A stretch of DNA of 64,000 nucleotides from Fasciolopsis buskii (taxonomy: Eukaryota; Platyhelminthes; Trematoda; Plagiorchiida; Fasciolidae): the NCBI GenBank assembly GCA_008360955.1, contig LUCM01006287.1, positions 62,001 through 126,000 on the forward strand, given 5' to 3'. The notes under the pieces were generated by a model. The model searched no databases. It saw nothing but the letters and a program-made list of their open reading frames with translations, and was not told the origin of the DNA. Made by a program: the position numbers and the translations under genes. Shown piece by piece: positions 11,037 through 23,964 of the stretch (positions within the stretch are counted from its first letter, which is position 1; every line of letters begins with the position of its first letter).

Positions 11037-14000
11037 TGTTTATTTGCGATCAGGTTTGTCCAAGTTGTTTTGTTTTTGGTACCAAAACCATTACAATGTT
11101 TTAGTTGGTCGAACTGAAAAGACCGTTGAGCTGGACTGATTTGTTCTTTGGAATCATGGGCCTGGTACCTGTTTGATCACTTAGATAATGATCACTTGAT
11201 GACTTTTGTAATCAGTGTATACATCCCTGTGAAGTGACTTGTTCTTCGCAGTGGCACTCACTGAACAATAAGGCAACTGGCTCCCATCCACCTTACTGGA
11301 CTTGGCCGTCCGTCTAAGGTATAAGCTTAGTAATGTAACTGAATGATGACGGTGAAGTACTCCCCTTTCCCAAGACGGCATGGTGCTAGAAGAATATAAG
11401 AGGATTAAGGACCATGTACCCCAGCATACGGTGACTATCAGCATTTGTAACGTCTTTGTTTCAATGATATTCACCTACCTCCAACTAAATGCACTGTTTC
11501 ATAAAGGTGGTATTTCCACCACCGTGAAGTGAACGACCGCGTGAGACATGTCTTTTCCAGTCTATTCAAACAGACGAATTTTGGTTTACAAACAGTAATG
11601 AAACAAAATTCAACTTCGATTTAATCACGGAGGGTATGAGCATAGAAAGGGGGGACAGTTCTACGAAGTTGGAGTTGGGCTGAAATTTAGAGAGACAGTC
11701 AGGATGATTTGTATATGGTGGAACACCTACCAGCTTTTCTGACCCTTTCCGAGTGAAAGACTTAATAGTTCCGTGACGGTCGGACTATTTTATGTGAATA
11801 CGGGCAAATTCAACGTATGTTAAACCATCGGCTACTAATCTACGTCACATGCTTTTTCATTTCATCAGCACTTACATGGTGATGCAATTACGTCAGCACG
11901 GTAACTATCCGAAGTTCTCTAAACAGCCGGCATCGAGGGCAATCAATGCCCACCGTGATAGGTCAAAACACTTTTGTGTCGGTCAAACCACGAAAAAAGT
12001 CGTAATACTAATACTTCCAGTCGGACAACTTCCGCCCAGTTTCAGATTGTAAGGGAACGAACGGTTTTCAGAGGTTGGATTGTCAATGTTGATGAAAACA
12101 GTGAAACAAACTGAACGCAGAAAAATCCGTAGCCGATTGTTTGTCTGGTAAATTTCTGCTACATTCAAAAGCAATTCGATCAGCATGACAGATTTTTCCT
12201 AGGTTAAAATAACTCCCAGATAGTTTTCGCGTAGACTGGACAGAAATGGACAAATTTGTGATCAGATTGTGTGGAAAAATCTATTTTTTTGTTTAGTGAA
12301 TTGTCTAGGCAGGAAGTTCATTGGCCGTCGTCAATGACGTACTCGAGGATAAGAATTGTAAAATACAGATTAGTTCAGAAAGAGGCAACGATGCTTTAAT
12401 AATCGGTACTCATAACTGTTGGCAGTCGTTGACCATCTGGATGCAATATTGGAATAAATTTCTGTTCCACATGTCCATTATGCCTCTCTGTATGACGCTA
12501 CCTAGAAGGTAGCGTAACTCTCTTTTGGACTAAATCGTGAGACGTTAATTTACGTTACTTCAAGATAGCTAACAACAGACATGATTTCTGTTTATTACCA
12601 ATGGTGAATATAACATTAAATATCCTATGACTGAGTCGAGTTCCAGTTTCATCGAATCCATGTTCCAAAATCCTCAGTTGCATACGTTGCTATTGATGTA
12701 AAACAGAGTTGAAAAAAATTCTGTCTGCTGTTCCTAGGGCAAGAAATGATGAGGGATTCACAAGCTGACTTTCCGCTCAATGTTTAGTTCTTTGTCTATT
12801 TCAGGTTAGATCAAATGCGAATTTGTTGAAAAGTATTTTTCTGCAGCACCAAAGACAGTTCACAGTTATTTTTTCATTTCAGATAATTGAGCGTTACAAT
12901 TACTCGTGTTTTGTGCTGTAAGTTCGGAACTCCACTTCTGTTTTACTTCAGAATACTATTTTTGTATTAGAAAATGCGAGTCTGAGAGCCCAATTTTCTA
13001 TCCACACACAGCTTCCTTAATCGGAACGCGGATGGGAATACGTTCTCCCGGGTATCTTCTAACAAACGCGTATCTGGAAAACGTCCGTTTTTCAATTGTT
13101 CTATTTTATATTTCATATGTGAGAACCTGTTTTACATGCAAATTAGTTCCGTATATATGAAACTCTGTGACCTTTTTGTTCCGTGAAATATTCGAGATAG
13201 AACACATCTGTCAAACTAAACTGAGATGAACGAAAAATGCAAATGAATGGCACCGAGTTTTGGCCTTGAAGTTTTACGACAGCCAATCCATGTTTGGCCT
13301 GCTCAGCCTCAGTTAATTAAGAAATGGGATAGACTAACTTGTCAACCGTGCAGGTGTACACGAATAGGGGATACGACCGGAAATCTGGGTAAGCGGCAGT
13401 CAATTTTTGCTTGCTTGCCTAATCAGTCTACCAATGTGCGTTTGTTTTTGATCTTGAGATCGACTGACTTTATTTGGTTTTGTCGTCCGTTCACGTCACC
13501 AGTATTAAATCCGCTTTGAACCCAAGCTCCAAGGTATGGTGTGATGTACTTTGATCGGTGAACTAGATCGATAAAACTATGGGCGAAAACAAACAAACTA
13601 AACTAGTCGCCAATCGGCATTCTGCTCACGCGCAAATTAAACGAATAATTTCAAAAAATCTCATACCTCGTTAAGTCGCAATAATGTGTTCTCGGCGTAT
13701 CGATGACCTTGTACTTGACATTCCAGTTTCAATCATGAATATAGATGAGATTGACATGTGAATGGAAAGCTAACTGAAGTCACTGGTAACAAGACTGACG
13801 AGCCATTTGGAAAAATTAACAACGCAACTTTGTTAGATTGGAAAATTCAAAAAATCTGTTGTTCTCATTTCAGTTCTAGTTAGAGGGCTCGGCCGAAAAA
13901 TAATAGAGTAGATTGGTAGGTACGCAATTTTCACTTTTTCTTTGCATCAGTGTTAGAACATTACAGTACTCAGGTGTTACTTACCTCGCCTATTTTTTCA

Positions 14001-15210
14001 CAAATCGTCTTGAGTCGAGTAAATCTGTGGACGAGACTGTGTCGGTTGATGCGCCGAGCTAATATTATACCGAGTATCTACACCTGTTGAACCATATTCG
14101 AGCTAAATTAGTTTATCCCTAAAAATGTGTCTGAGTGGTGCTTAATATTACTAACTCTATCCTTGACGAGTAAACTAGGCAATAACCTTGTTAGGAAACA
14201 TCACTGAATCGAGGATTTCTTAATATTTTCGCTGCTGCTACCTCAGGCTGTCGTTTTCCGTGGTGTTTTGACGGCCAAGCCGAGCGATCGGGACAAGGCA
14301 CTCATTGCTGAGGATTGTGAAATGCCTCTTGGTCAGTGAATTGGCAATTGATTTAAACTTTTATCTTCCCCAGTTTACCCAAGATGATAGATTATAATTC
14401 GTTCAATTCACTAAGCACGACAGTTCCATGTGTTTTCATTCGAGCATGTGCATGCCAGATGATGGTCTTTACATTTTGGTAAAGTAGGTGCATTCTAACA
14501 CGAGTTTGTAACAGTTACTAAACACTTTTTGAAGAGCTCAAGCCCAAAGTATGGAGAATAAAATAGTATAAAAGCTATGGAAAAAACAGAAAACAACTTG
14601 TACATGGCGTTTTTCAAACAAATACTATGTGCTTCAGCCCTGCGGAGATCCTTAAAGGCTGACTAATGGCGTGCAGCGAGTTCAGAAGTTTCTGCTGTCT
14701 GTTCATCATCCACCGAAAAGGTCAGAGAAATTAATATTTGGGATAACCCGAAGACATATACGCCAGCGAGAAGAATAAGCCTGAGGTTAGCCAATGTATT
14801 TCTGATAGATCGAGCGATCCATCGCACTCACAAACTCACGAATAGACTCATTTCAATAATTTAATTTCACATCAGTGCGCTACAACAAATAAATGGGGTG
14901 TATGATAAGCGAATTGGGTACTTGGGAAAAAGAGTTCACATGTACTGTGATAGAGGTTGATCCGGGGGCCGAGGGCGAATAATGAGTGCGTCCACCAACT
15001 GCCCAGTTAAGAATAGCCGTTTTATGCTGAGTGGACCGAAACCATTTATGGGTGAGCAATTTTATCCCTACTGAAAAACAGTCATGCAACCATAGGAGAT
15101 TTTCCCCATTCAGAATGTAGTAATTCTTCACTAGTTTTCTCCCAAACGGACAACATATTGACTGGAGTATTTTGCTGTCTATGTTCAATGGCCACTGGGG
15201 AAGTTAAACT
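11037..15210. other. No supported gene
   Basis: Weak candidates only: a plus-strand frame after TTTTTCATTTCATCAG at 11868, and a 102-codon minus-strand frame at 14880-15188. Neither has a convincing pair of splice sites. No repeats recognised. Confidence 0.35.
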
Positions 15211-17194
15211 GTGAAATCTTACACTTCTAGCACAAATGCACATATATTTCTACACAACAAACTTACTTTTCTTCAGAAATCCCTTGCACACGCATCTGCA
15301 TGTTTCGCTTTTGAACCCCGGCTCAATGACAATGTCAGACTTTTCACAGAAACGGCAAGCGCCATCTTCCACATCTGTTGTCAATTAGAAAAACTATTCG
15401 TTTCAAATGGCCGCATATCCTCCCAGATATTGAAATCCCAAAGAGGAAACAAGGAGTACTTCTACAAATCTCGTAGTTTATCAAATTTGGGGTATATTTC
15501 TACCCTAATAAAAGCTAAACTTCATCGCATCGCCACAACATTCGCCAGCAAACCCTTGAGTGGAAACAACAATTGATTTCTATGGCAAGGCAATCGCCTG
15601 TTGTATGGGAAGAAAAACAGACATGTAAAATGTTCCGCAGATGACGACAACAACCATCCGGACATTCACTAGTCCCCCAGTCATTTTTTACAGGGTGATG
15701 ATGGGATAGTTACAGGTTTCACTAGAGAAGATTTGCTCAACCTTCTCCGCACCACTAAAATTACCACAGGGGTTGGTCTTGACAGTCTGTCTTCAGCTCT
15801 TTTAAGTCAGTGCTGTGGCTCTGACCGAAAGCATTTAGTTCTCTGATTAACTCCTCATTAATTTCGTTTTCCACCCCTGACTGCTGGAGACCAGTCACTA
15901 TTATTCCCATCCCTAAATCTAGTAGAACTCTTTCGCCCCATCGCCTTAACATCTTCTGGTCTTAAACTGACAGAGTGTGCTACACTTAAGCGCCTGCGTT
16001 CATCTATGTATCCTCCTGACAACCCTTTTCAGTTTGCCTATAAATCTAACAGGTCCACTTTGGATACTGTCGCCCCCCTTAGTCATCACATTTGTAAATC
16101 CTTAAATGCATCAAGGAAATTTATGCATTGCGCCTTTCTAGACCATTCGTCGGCATTCGACTCAGCCACATGTTCTCTTCTACTTCACAAACTGCAAACA
16201 TTTGGTTGTCCTGGGCCATTATTAGCATGGCTGTCCGATTACATTAGTAACCGAACCCAGTGCACACGAATGAGCGGTGAAGTTTCAAAACCGTTGATCA
16301 ACAACTCATGAGTGCTTCCGGGTGCTGCTCTTTCACCGTACCTCTTCTTTACTCACATCAGCGCCTTATCTACTAGCTCCCCTTGTCATCTGTTCAAGTA
16401 TGCTGATGATGTTGCCCTCTCTTAAGCCGTTTCGAACAACCATGACTTTCAAAGTTTTTCCAACAACCTATCTTCTGTTCACAACTTCTCTGCACGAACT
16501 GGTTTAAGTCTCAACACATCTAAGTGCTTCCAATGTCTGTTCTCTCTCCCTCGGTCGGCCTACCCATCCGAAACGTCTTCCATCAACTTAGGAACAGTTA
16601 CTAGGATGGATTCTGTGAAATAGCTGTGAGTTAGCATTGATAAAATTCTGAAGTGGGCTTCTCACATTTCCACCTATGTAAAGAAACTCCGGTGTTTCTC
16701 ATTTCAAATTAGGAAGTTTCGACAGTGCGAGGTGAAACCGAGCACCATCTCCCGATTTGTATACCAATGTGTCTCTCCAATCCCTGTTTACTGCTCTCCT
16801 GTTATTTCTCCAGGCTTAATTAAAATAGACTTTGCGATTCTTCGTCGGAGCTACCAATTATTAGCCGTTTGTCTTTCATGCTACTAAGTCAGTTGGCCTT
16901 CAATCTATGTGACCAGCACTTATCAACACGTGAGAAATTTGCTCACAAAATTCCCTCGGATTTCACACATCCTCTACCCAACGACCTTTCAAAGTGTCGC
17001 TCTCATATTTCAACGCAAACCACTTTTCGTTCCATGCCCTTGAGAGTCAGTAACTATAGGAAATCTGCCGTCTCATATTTAGCACGCATCTTGACAAACC
17101 GTGACCGTGTTTCAGCCGATTTCCTGAGCAACCTATCAAAATGTACTCAAATAGTTTTTATTTCATTTGTGCATGGTGATGAATGTCACTTTTA
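15211..17194 (+). mobile_element. Decayed CR1/SR1-type non-LTR retrotransposon (pol)
   Basis: Reverse transcriptase of a CR1-like element, similar in layout to the trematode SR1/pido group. One frame (frame 1) can be followed from 15718 to about 16880. It holds FTREDLLNLLRTTKITTG before the RT, then FQFAYKSNRSTLD (16030s), motif A CAFLDHSSAFDS with the catalytic Asp at 16141, an LPG-ALSPYLF block after a stop at 16309, and the catalytic YADD at 16399-16410. The frame moves to frame 3 near 16880 for the C-terminal domain (STREKFAHKIPSDF... SYLARILTN). In-frame stops at 15844, 15859, 16309, 16423 and later make it non-functional. The open stretch 15211-15576 is in the same frame and may be the linker upstream of the RT, which I could not confirm. 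The endonuclease and both ends are not identified. Confidence 0.85.
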
Positions 17195-18650
17195 ACTTAT
17201 TTTCCCGTTTTTTTGAATGAAATGCGATATTTTTGTATGCAAAAGTCTATACACTACAGTACCATGGGGCAAGCACAGCTCCATCTGTACGTTATCAGCC
17301 TGTTACTTGGACATTAGTTGAAATGGTCTGACAATGAGCTTCTAATTTTGCAAATTACAGCACGGAATTGGTGGTGAAGGTAAGCACTGAAAGGAACAAT
17401 TGCTGGTGTCACAAATCTAATGCCATTCAGTTGTGCACGTGTAGGATTTTCTGTCGATAACCGGCCGTGCCCCTGGGGGTGCCATTACAAAAGCGAGCCG
17501 GCCGTAAATACATGGTTATCAGTCTTCGCTCCCTTGAAATACACCGTCTGTTGCGTGAAGTCAAGGTTTAAATTTCCACAGTGTGACGACATGATGAAAG
17601 GGGTTAGTGAACGAGGTTGGCAGAAAGTCACGAACCTCCAACATAGACACATGCATACATGAAGGTTGACTTCGCGTGCTTGCCACTCACTCACACACAG
17701 ACACGCATGCACGCAAACAGACTCATTGGTAAAACTCACAACTCGCTCCCCGTTGCGCTGTCTTGGTCATACTGCCGATCGGGTCCTGCGACTTGCAGGC
17801 TGAGGCATGCAATCATGCTGATCCAGAATCAAACGCATGTAGAGAACACATCGAGTGCCTTGGTCCATACTTAACTTAGAACAGTTGCAGGCATTTTAGT
17901 AAATTAAGCCAATCTCCTACCTACTTCACAAAGTAAACTCCGTAAAGTTCCTGATGAAAATACTCTAACAGGATAAAAAATTTAGAGAACCACCAGACCG
18001 AGATCCAGTTGTGCGGTTGGCAAACGAATATTACCAAGAAACAAACTTTCCCAGACCTGGTGAACCAAAATGGAATACTTAAACAGAGGAATGCCAGGTA
18101 AATCCTTCGTGAAACGGATACATTCGCGTTTCAATTGCGATAAAGTTACAAGTATCTTTCAAAATCCGTGATATCCTCAGCTTCCAAACAAAATGAAAAA
18201 CAAATGTATCAGATCCGAAGTGAGTTCGGAAAGTATCGAAAAATCAATGCGCCGTTGATTAAGTTCTGTGAATGATTTTAATGTCAGAGTACGGCGTTGT
18301 CGGTTGGAAGTAAAATTTTGTTGGCGTTTCGATTACCTTGGGAAACCTTTTTCAGGGTGTCTTACAATCAAATGATTTTAGGTTAAAAGTCAACGGATAC
18401 CTCAGTATAGTGTGTCTGTGTGTGTGTGCATGTAGATGAGTGCCCCATTGTCTGTCTTTGTGTGGGTGCCTAAAAAATCATTGATTGTTTGATTAGAAAA
18501 AATTTGAGTGCCTGTCGGAGCTGCTCGCATTTTCTGTGTCAGCTGAAGTCCAATTCAGTTTGTCACCATTGGGATGCTTGATTGCCTTTGATGTTAGTGT
18601 AGTCCGCATAGCTGATATCGTTGCCCCTTTGTTGTGATCTTTTAACGCAG
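17195..18650. other. No supported gene; CA/GT-rich patches
   Basis: Begins with the T-rich tail after the CR1 relic. Contains CACA-rich low-complexity sequence near 17680-17720 and a broken GT run near 18410-18430. Overlapping open frames at 17420-17740 are explained by this low complexity. Confidence 0.4.
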
Positions 18651-18857
18651 AACCATTTGGTTGTAAAACCTCCCCTAGGAAAGGTTACCAAGGCTAATCG
18701 AAGAAGCGGTCGAACTGTACGCCCAATCGACAAGGCTCTGTTTTTGTTGAAAACTTTCACAAAGAGAAAGGACAGTTTAACTGTTGATCCATCATATAAA
18801 ACCACGAACACGATAAATGATCATCAGCGTATTATCAATGCCGGCACGCTGGATTAA
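18651..18857 (+). CDS. Coding exon with basic peptide; stop abuts a consensus donor
   Basis: A strong acceptor (CCTTTGTTGTGATCTTTTAACGCAG) starts a 68-codon frame; the other two frames close quickly. The peptide is basic (KVTKANRRSGRTVRPIDKAL, then LLKTFTKRKDSL) and ends in INAGTLD with TAA at 18855-18857. One base later is a perfect donor GTAAGT (18859). An earlier, weaker donor at 18829 (CAGC|GTATTA) would end in phase 1 and joins in frame to the exon near 19759. So this is either a terminal exon or an exon whose splice choice decides between a short and a longer C-terminus. Confidence 0.45.
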   Translation, partial: NHLVVKPPLGKVTKANRRSGRTVRPIDKALFLLKTFTKRKDSLTVDPSYKTTNTINDHQRIINAGTLD

Positions 18858-19748
18858 CGTAAGTTTCGGCTGAAGCTGTTCCTGTACGTAGATTTTCACG
18901 TCTAAAGACATCGATGCACAAACCACTTTTAAATAAGATAGATTGTGGTTTAGTGAGATTGAGAGATTTCCCTATATCATTCCAGAATTTCTTTTAATGT
19001 TTTCAGATGAACGAAGGAAAATGAAACGTTGCGCTTAGCGAAAGTATATTCGTTGCGTATGAAAATGAGCAAGATCGATTTTTCAGTCACGGGATAAGTC
19101 ATGTCAGCCGTATCAGTTCCGCATTAGTTTACTTCAAACACATTTTTTAAAGTGATTCGAAAGCTTTGGTGTTTGCGGTATGAATTTCTACAAGTCCTAA
19201 CATTTTTGAACTAATTAGATTCAAAAACGGACGATTGTTTGACCTTTCCTTGACCCGATTATACTGCATTAACTCCACACTTTTGTTATAATTTTTACGA
19301 TGACCTTGTATCTAGCGGTTAGATATTTCACTTTATAATCCTTTTCGTTGCATCCAAGTCGCATTCCATATTTCAGCTCAACTAGGGGAGGAGTGACCAA
19401 TTGCAGCTTTGCCGTTTCTACTCAACATCGTCTGTCTAAGATTTTTGTCCACGCTTCCAAACCATTGTCCAAAATTTTTCCAACAACGGAATGATTATGC
19501 GTGTGACCTAGCAAATCCTTTCTCCCAGATAAATTCTTTCACGGGCGGGCGTGATATTGATCCTTCGCATTCGCGTAAGCCAAATTGGTCGGGGTATTCT
19601 GATGGGTGTGTATTAATTTTACATTTAATCACTGCTCTTTGGGCTATTTTTCTCACGGTCTCCCACTCCATTAAAATCGTTCAATATGAATGTGTTTCAG
19701 ATTTACACTGATTCGTTCGTTTTTTGTCGAACATCCTTGTGCTGTCAG

Positions 19749-19973
19749 CCTACCGTAGGCATCTTGCGAGCTAGTGAAACATCTGGAGGTACAACACTGA
19801 CGAATACTATGTTCCCCATGAAAAACCGGAAAGGTCCAGGGATCATAAAATTAACTGATTGTAACGAGAAAGGAGAAGTAGAACCCGACCAGCGTTTTTC
19901 CGCCCAAGGTTCAATGAAAATTTTGGAACCCCTAATTATTCCTCGCAATTATCTGTCAAACCGAAAATACTGA
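19749..19973 (+). CDS. Probable 3'-terminal coding exon, unknown protein
   Basis: Two nested acceptors (CTTGTGCTGTCAG at 19747-19748 and CCTACCGTAG at 19757-19758) lead into the same frame, which ends with TGA at 19971-19973. The peptide (ILRASETSGGTTLTNTMF... RKGPGIIKLTDCNEKGEVE... IIPRNYLSNRKY) is hydrophilic and protein-like. With the second acceptor it begins with two bases of a codon, matching the phase-1 donor at 18829. I see no nearby AATAAA. Family unknown. Confidence 0.42.
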   Translation, partial: PTVGILRASETSGGTTLTNTMFPMKNRKGPGIIKLTDCNEKGEVEPDQRFSAQGSMKILEPLIIPRNYLSNRKY

Positions 19974-22022
19974 TTCGGGTCTGAGGCTGACCTGAAATGA
20001 AGACTGTTTATTTCCGTTCCCCTTTTTGTTGTTCGTAGTAACAAGCTTTACGTCCCCTTGATTTCATTGTGCTGTTTGCTACCACATCGTCCGTACCGTA
20101 CCCGTTGTTTAGATTAATTCCGATCTTGTTGAACACAGCTTAATTCGCCCAATTTTATAGAGTGGGAAATCCACTTACACACTGTACATTCATAAGTCGA
20201 AGCCTGTTAGAGCTCCCTGCTTAGGACACATGAATGAAGTGTATGTGATTTATGGCCAGTACAACACGGCTGGTTTTTGGAGTGACGCAGATGTTAGAGG
20301 CAGATGAGTACGAGGTTAGATACCGAAGGCAACGCGAAATATCCAAACGAGAAATAATTTCGGTCAACAACTTAGACCAAAGCCTGAAGAAAAGGATAGA
20401 CTCAAGGATTTTCGGAGCGAATAGAAACCACAGATAGGTTTACGGTAGATGAGATCAAAATTAAGTGATATGTGGAACATTAGAGGTATCCGGTGAGAAA
20501 AAAGGCAGCGGGAAGCGAGTCCAAGTTTTCCAAGCAATACATTATATATATGCATATATATACATATATCACGCAGGCATGGATACAACTCGATGCCAAC
20601 GTACCAACTTCGGACAAGAAATTACAAACCGGAGGATGTTGCATTTGGTTGCCCTAGTTTATTTGATCACTTTGTAAATAGTAGATTGATAATTGTGGTA
20701 CCTGATGAATGAGGCAGCTGTGTACCTTATTCTTCTACCAACGTCTGCCTCTGGTTTCCGTTCTTCCGCCGTGTAAGTAATGTTTTCACATTTTACTCAC
20801 TATAATCAAATTCAGGATAGCGAAGAAATATGTTAAACTATCAGCTGATCTAACTGTTTTAGAACAGAACGATGATGGATTATACCAACCTAAAGAAGCT
20901 CGCTGAGCTTCTAATTAGCGGCGTGACTAGAGATTCAAAGGGTTCATCAATGCAAAAATCTAGACAACCAGGCATTTTGGGCCAAAAAACATGGAACCAG
21001 ACCGAACTGAGGGTTTATCGGCACATTATTTATTTTGCATGATGCTGGTACGTGATCTTGAAATATTCGTTGACAATTTTTATCTAACTATCAGCAATCA
21101 TAAAATCGGTACTGAACTTCCTGGTTATAACCGCCGCTTGGTGCGTTACTTTTCATACACTATCAGGCATTGATTCACCTCACATTCTCGGAAAGGCAGG
21201 AAGTCACTTATCAGAAAGAGGCTTGGGAAAATTTGCCATCCCAAAAGCTACGTTGATCAAAACTGGGATGAAAAGACAACACCAGAAATAAAGCGACGGA
21301 AGAAAATCGGCAAATTTTTACGCTACGGTGCAAGCCAACTTCGATGCTAAAGCATCATGTATCTATTCGCAATATCAGCAAGCCGATATCAGAACAAATG
21401 TTAGTTTCTTTTATTGATCTCATTGGTGATCGTTTACTGCTTCAAGCGCGTCTGTAATAACATTAACGCAGGTAAGGCAATGAAGTAGCAATCCAAAGGT
21501 ATCGAGAAACATCATCCACACAGATTTGTTTACAGAATTAACGGGATTCTGAGATTTGGTTGTTCCTCGTTTCGTCTAACTGACCACTCGGTTTAAATTA
21601 GTCAGATTTTGAACATCTCCGGTACACCCCCCAGACGGTGTCAAAAGCAGTCGGGCTGGTGTTGCTGATCCCAACTCAATATCTACGTACACATGGCATA
21701 GTGAAGATCAAAAATCTAGACGGAATAAGTATAGACGACTGACCGAACTCACCACCTGGGAGGCTTTAAACAGGTAAACCGGTAGAATTGATTATGAACT
21801 AGGGACCGCAAGCTGTTTAAGCTTAAGATATTCCGATAGCGCAGACTGTTAGTTCAGTAAGGTCTTTGTGTCATTTGAATCATGAACACGATGGACCAAA
21901 ATGTGATCACGGGTGACAGAAGAGGTCCAACTGTGCAAACACGTTCATCGCGATATCGTAAATAAGAGTTCTAAAAATGTAATACTTATGAAATAAAACG
22001 ACTGCTCACAGTTTGTTCAACA
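19974..22022. other. No confident gene
   Basis: Contains the AT palindromic run at 20541-20570. A short plus-strand frame at 20252-20437 is rich in charged residues (RYRRQREISKREII) and follows a possible acceptor at GTGACGCAG (20290), but its donor is weak. Confidence 0.35.
20541..20570. repeat. AT-rich self-complementary microsatellite
   Basis: Alternating TATA broken by GC and AC (ATTATATATATGCATATATA, then TACATATATC). It is largely palindromic around TATATGCATATA, so it can form a cruciform. Simple-sequence origin is the plain explanation. Confidence 0.8.
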
Positions 22023-22130
22023 ATAGAAACAGAATTTTAGTAGTAGGAGATTGAATGTTTACATGAAATAATTCACCATGTTAGTTGAGCGATGATATCA
22101 CATGGTGAATTATTTCATAGAAACAGAATT
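22023..22130 (+). mobile_element. Fold-back SINE 3'-end insertion with 14-bp target duplication
   Basis: ATAGAAACAGAATT occurs at 22023-22036 and again at 22117-22130, flanking about 80 bases. The insert carries 26 unidentified bases, then ATGAAATAATTCACCATG (22063-22080), a 20-base spacer, and its exact reverse complement (22101-22118). Spacer and right arm match the 3' end of the SINE at 59783-59955 with about three differences in 38 bases. This looks like a very short SINE-tail insertion whose 3' end was copied back on itself. No full SINE head is present here. Confidence 0.65.
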
Positions 22131-23964
22131 GCAAACTGGGTTGAAATAATTTTATTAATAAGAGCACTACAGTCACAGATCAGCACAATGACAGTCAGCA
22201 CAATTGTGGTTCAACGCTATTACCGTACAGCTATTTCAACGATGTTCCAGTGGAACATAATCCACCCTGAATAGGCTCTGCAAGCACTGAGTTTCAACAA
22301 GCGCGTTCACGGTGATAATCCACAATTCCGTGGGCAAGAAGCGCCAAGCAGATCCTGAACTAGTCAACTGAGCAAAAAAAGAAGACTAAAGATCAAACAG
22401 TAGTAGATGATGTGAAACAATGATACTCTCAGCAAAATGACCGACAAACAGCTGAACACATCTACATATGAGGATAGAAAACTTACAGTAGGACAGGTTC
22501 AAAGTCCAAACATTTTCACCTGCCGATCGTTGAGGAGTGGACAGCGACATGCACGTATGTGAGTCACTACTGTCCGGTTTTTCTCTCAAAGCATTTTTAC
22601 ATGCAACACGTGTGGAAGCAAACAGATTTGCATGTGCGTATGTGAAAGTAAACGTAAATCTGTGTGCATTTTGAGACCTATTGTTGAGTCCATGAAGGTT
22701 AGATATTCTGTGACCTTGGACCTAAGCATGAGTGTGTTGATCATTCGGGCTAACAGTCACTTTTTTCGCAATCCGATCATATGCGGTTGAGAAAAGTCGA
22801 CTAAACCGGGTAAATTCCATCTAAATACTTCTAAGAAAGTGATTGAGACAACGGTAATATATCTGATTATCCCTACCGGTGGCTTTTCCTCCAACTGTGA
22901 TTGGATCAGTTCTAAAATGAAATTAACAAAACACTTTCTCATGTGAAGTCAGTACTATGAGTGAACTGATATAGAACAAACTAAATCGGCAATGTACACT
23001 ACATTGTCCCATCCACGCACACATTTGTCTCCGATGTAGATCTAAGTCATAAAATCAATACTTAAGTTTAATTTATCCGCCTCAATTCAAGCTGCTTCAC
23101 AAAAACATGAAGTCTTAAGTTCAATCTGAAATCGATTGTGTAAATTCGGATAGTTCGATTTGAGTCTGAACCGTGTGAAATCTCGTTTGGATTAGAGAAA
23201 TGAAATTGTGACGAGATATGTTCAGTTTACTTCCGTATTTTGGGGAAAATTTATCACCTTGTCGTAAACCGAAGAAACCGATCAAATAAGTCATGGTTTC
23301 AGCTCACCTCTACTAGATGATTTCTACGGTCATTGCAATATGCATTAGTTTAGCTAAGAACGAAACTGATACACAATTTCACACCAGATTAATTGCTCTA
23401 AAACATTCCGCTATTTGTATTTCCCAATTTGCCCACAGTACATTAATTTAAATAGATGCTTCTAGAATTTAATCGGACTTTCTCAATCCGATTCATGCTG
23501 TTCAGTTCATTCACTAGTGCCCCTGTGGAATATCGTTTCTCCATACATTCAACTAAATTTCTTGCAATCATTACGTAGTTTTCATTGACGGGGTTTTGCT
23601 TTATTCTGCTCTACAGCTTCCTCGACAGTTTCTTAATGCATTCGGGTGTGCTAATCAAATTAACTTACTGTCTCAGATTCGAAGACTGATTGGCAAAACT
23701 GTTTTAGTGATTCGTACTCATGCCATTACATCACTATATATATATATATATATATATATCTTGACAAAATATTTTCACTAAAGGAAGAATTGGATTAGTC
23801 ATATACAAATATGGGTGGGGAAGGGATTTGTGGTGTTAACTGTTTTGTTGTCGCCAACTTGTGTTTTCTCAATGTGCTCAGTGGTAATTTTCAAGAAAAC
23901 TGTTTTATTTCACTTTCATTACGGAATCTCTCAGGTTATTCAACCTCTCTTAATGACTTTTCAG
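22131..23964. other. No supported gene
   Basis: Probably intron upstream of the exon at 23965. Holds an (AT)n tract at 23735-23759. I see no convincing exons. Confidence 0.35.
23735..23759. repeat. (AT)n microsatellite
   Basis: About 12 perfect AT units ending at ATATC. Confidence 0.95.

Noticed and set aside
11849..12052. Plus-strand exon after TTTTTCATTTCATCAG
   Set aside because: Acceptor is good, but the only good donor (GTAACT at about 11902) leaves a very short exon; not supported enough.
14880..15188. 102-codon minus-strand coding exon
   Set aside because: No convincing acceptor/donor or poly(A) signal; lies beside the CR1 relic and could be chance.
15761..15952. Minus-strand 63-codon frame
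   Set aside because: Antisense shadow of the CR1 pol relic; its similarity to 60.1-60.3 kb is explained by the inverted CR1 fragment.
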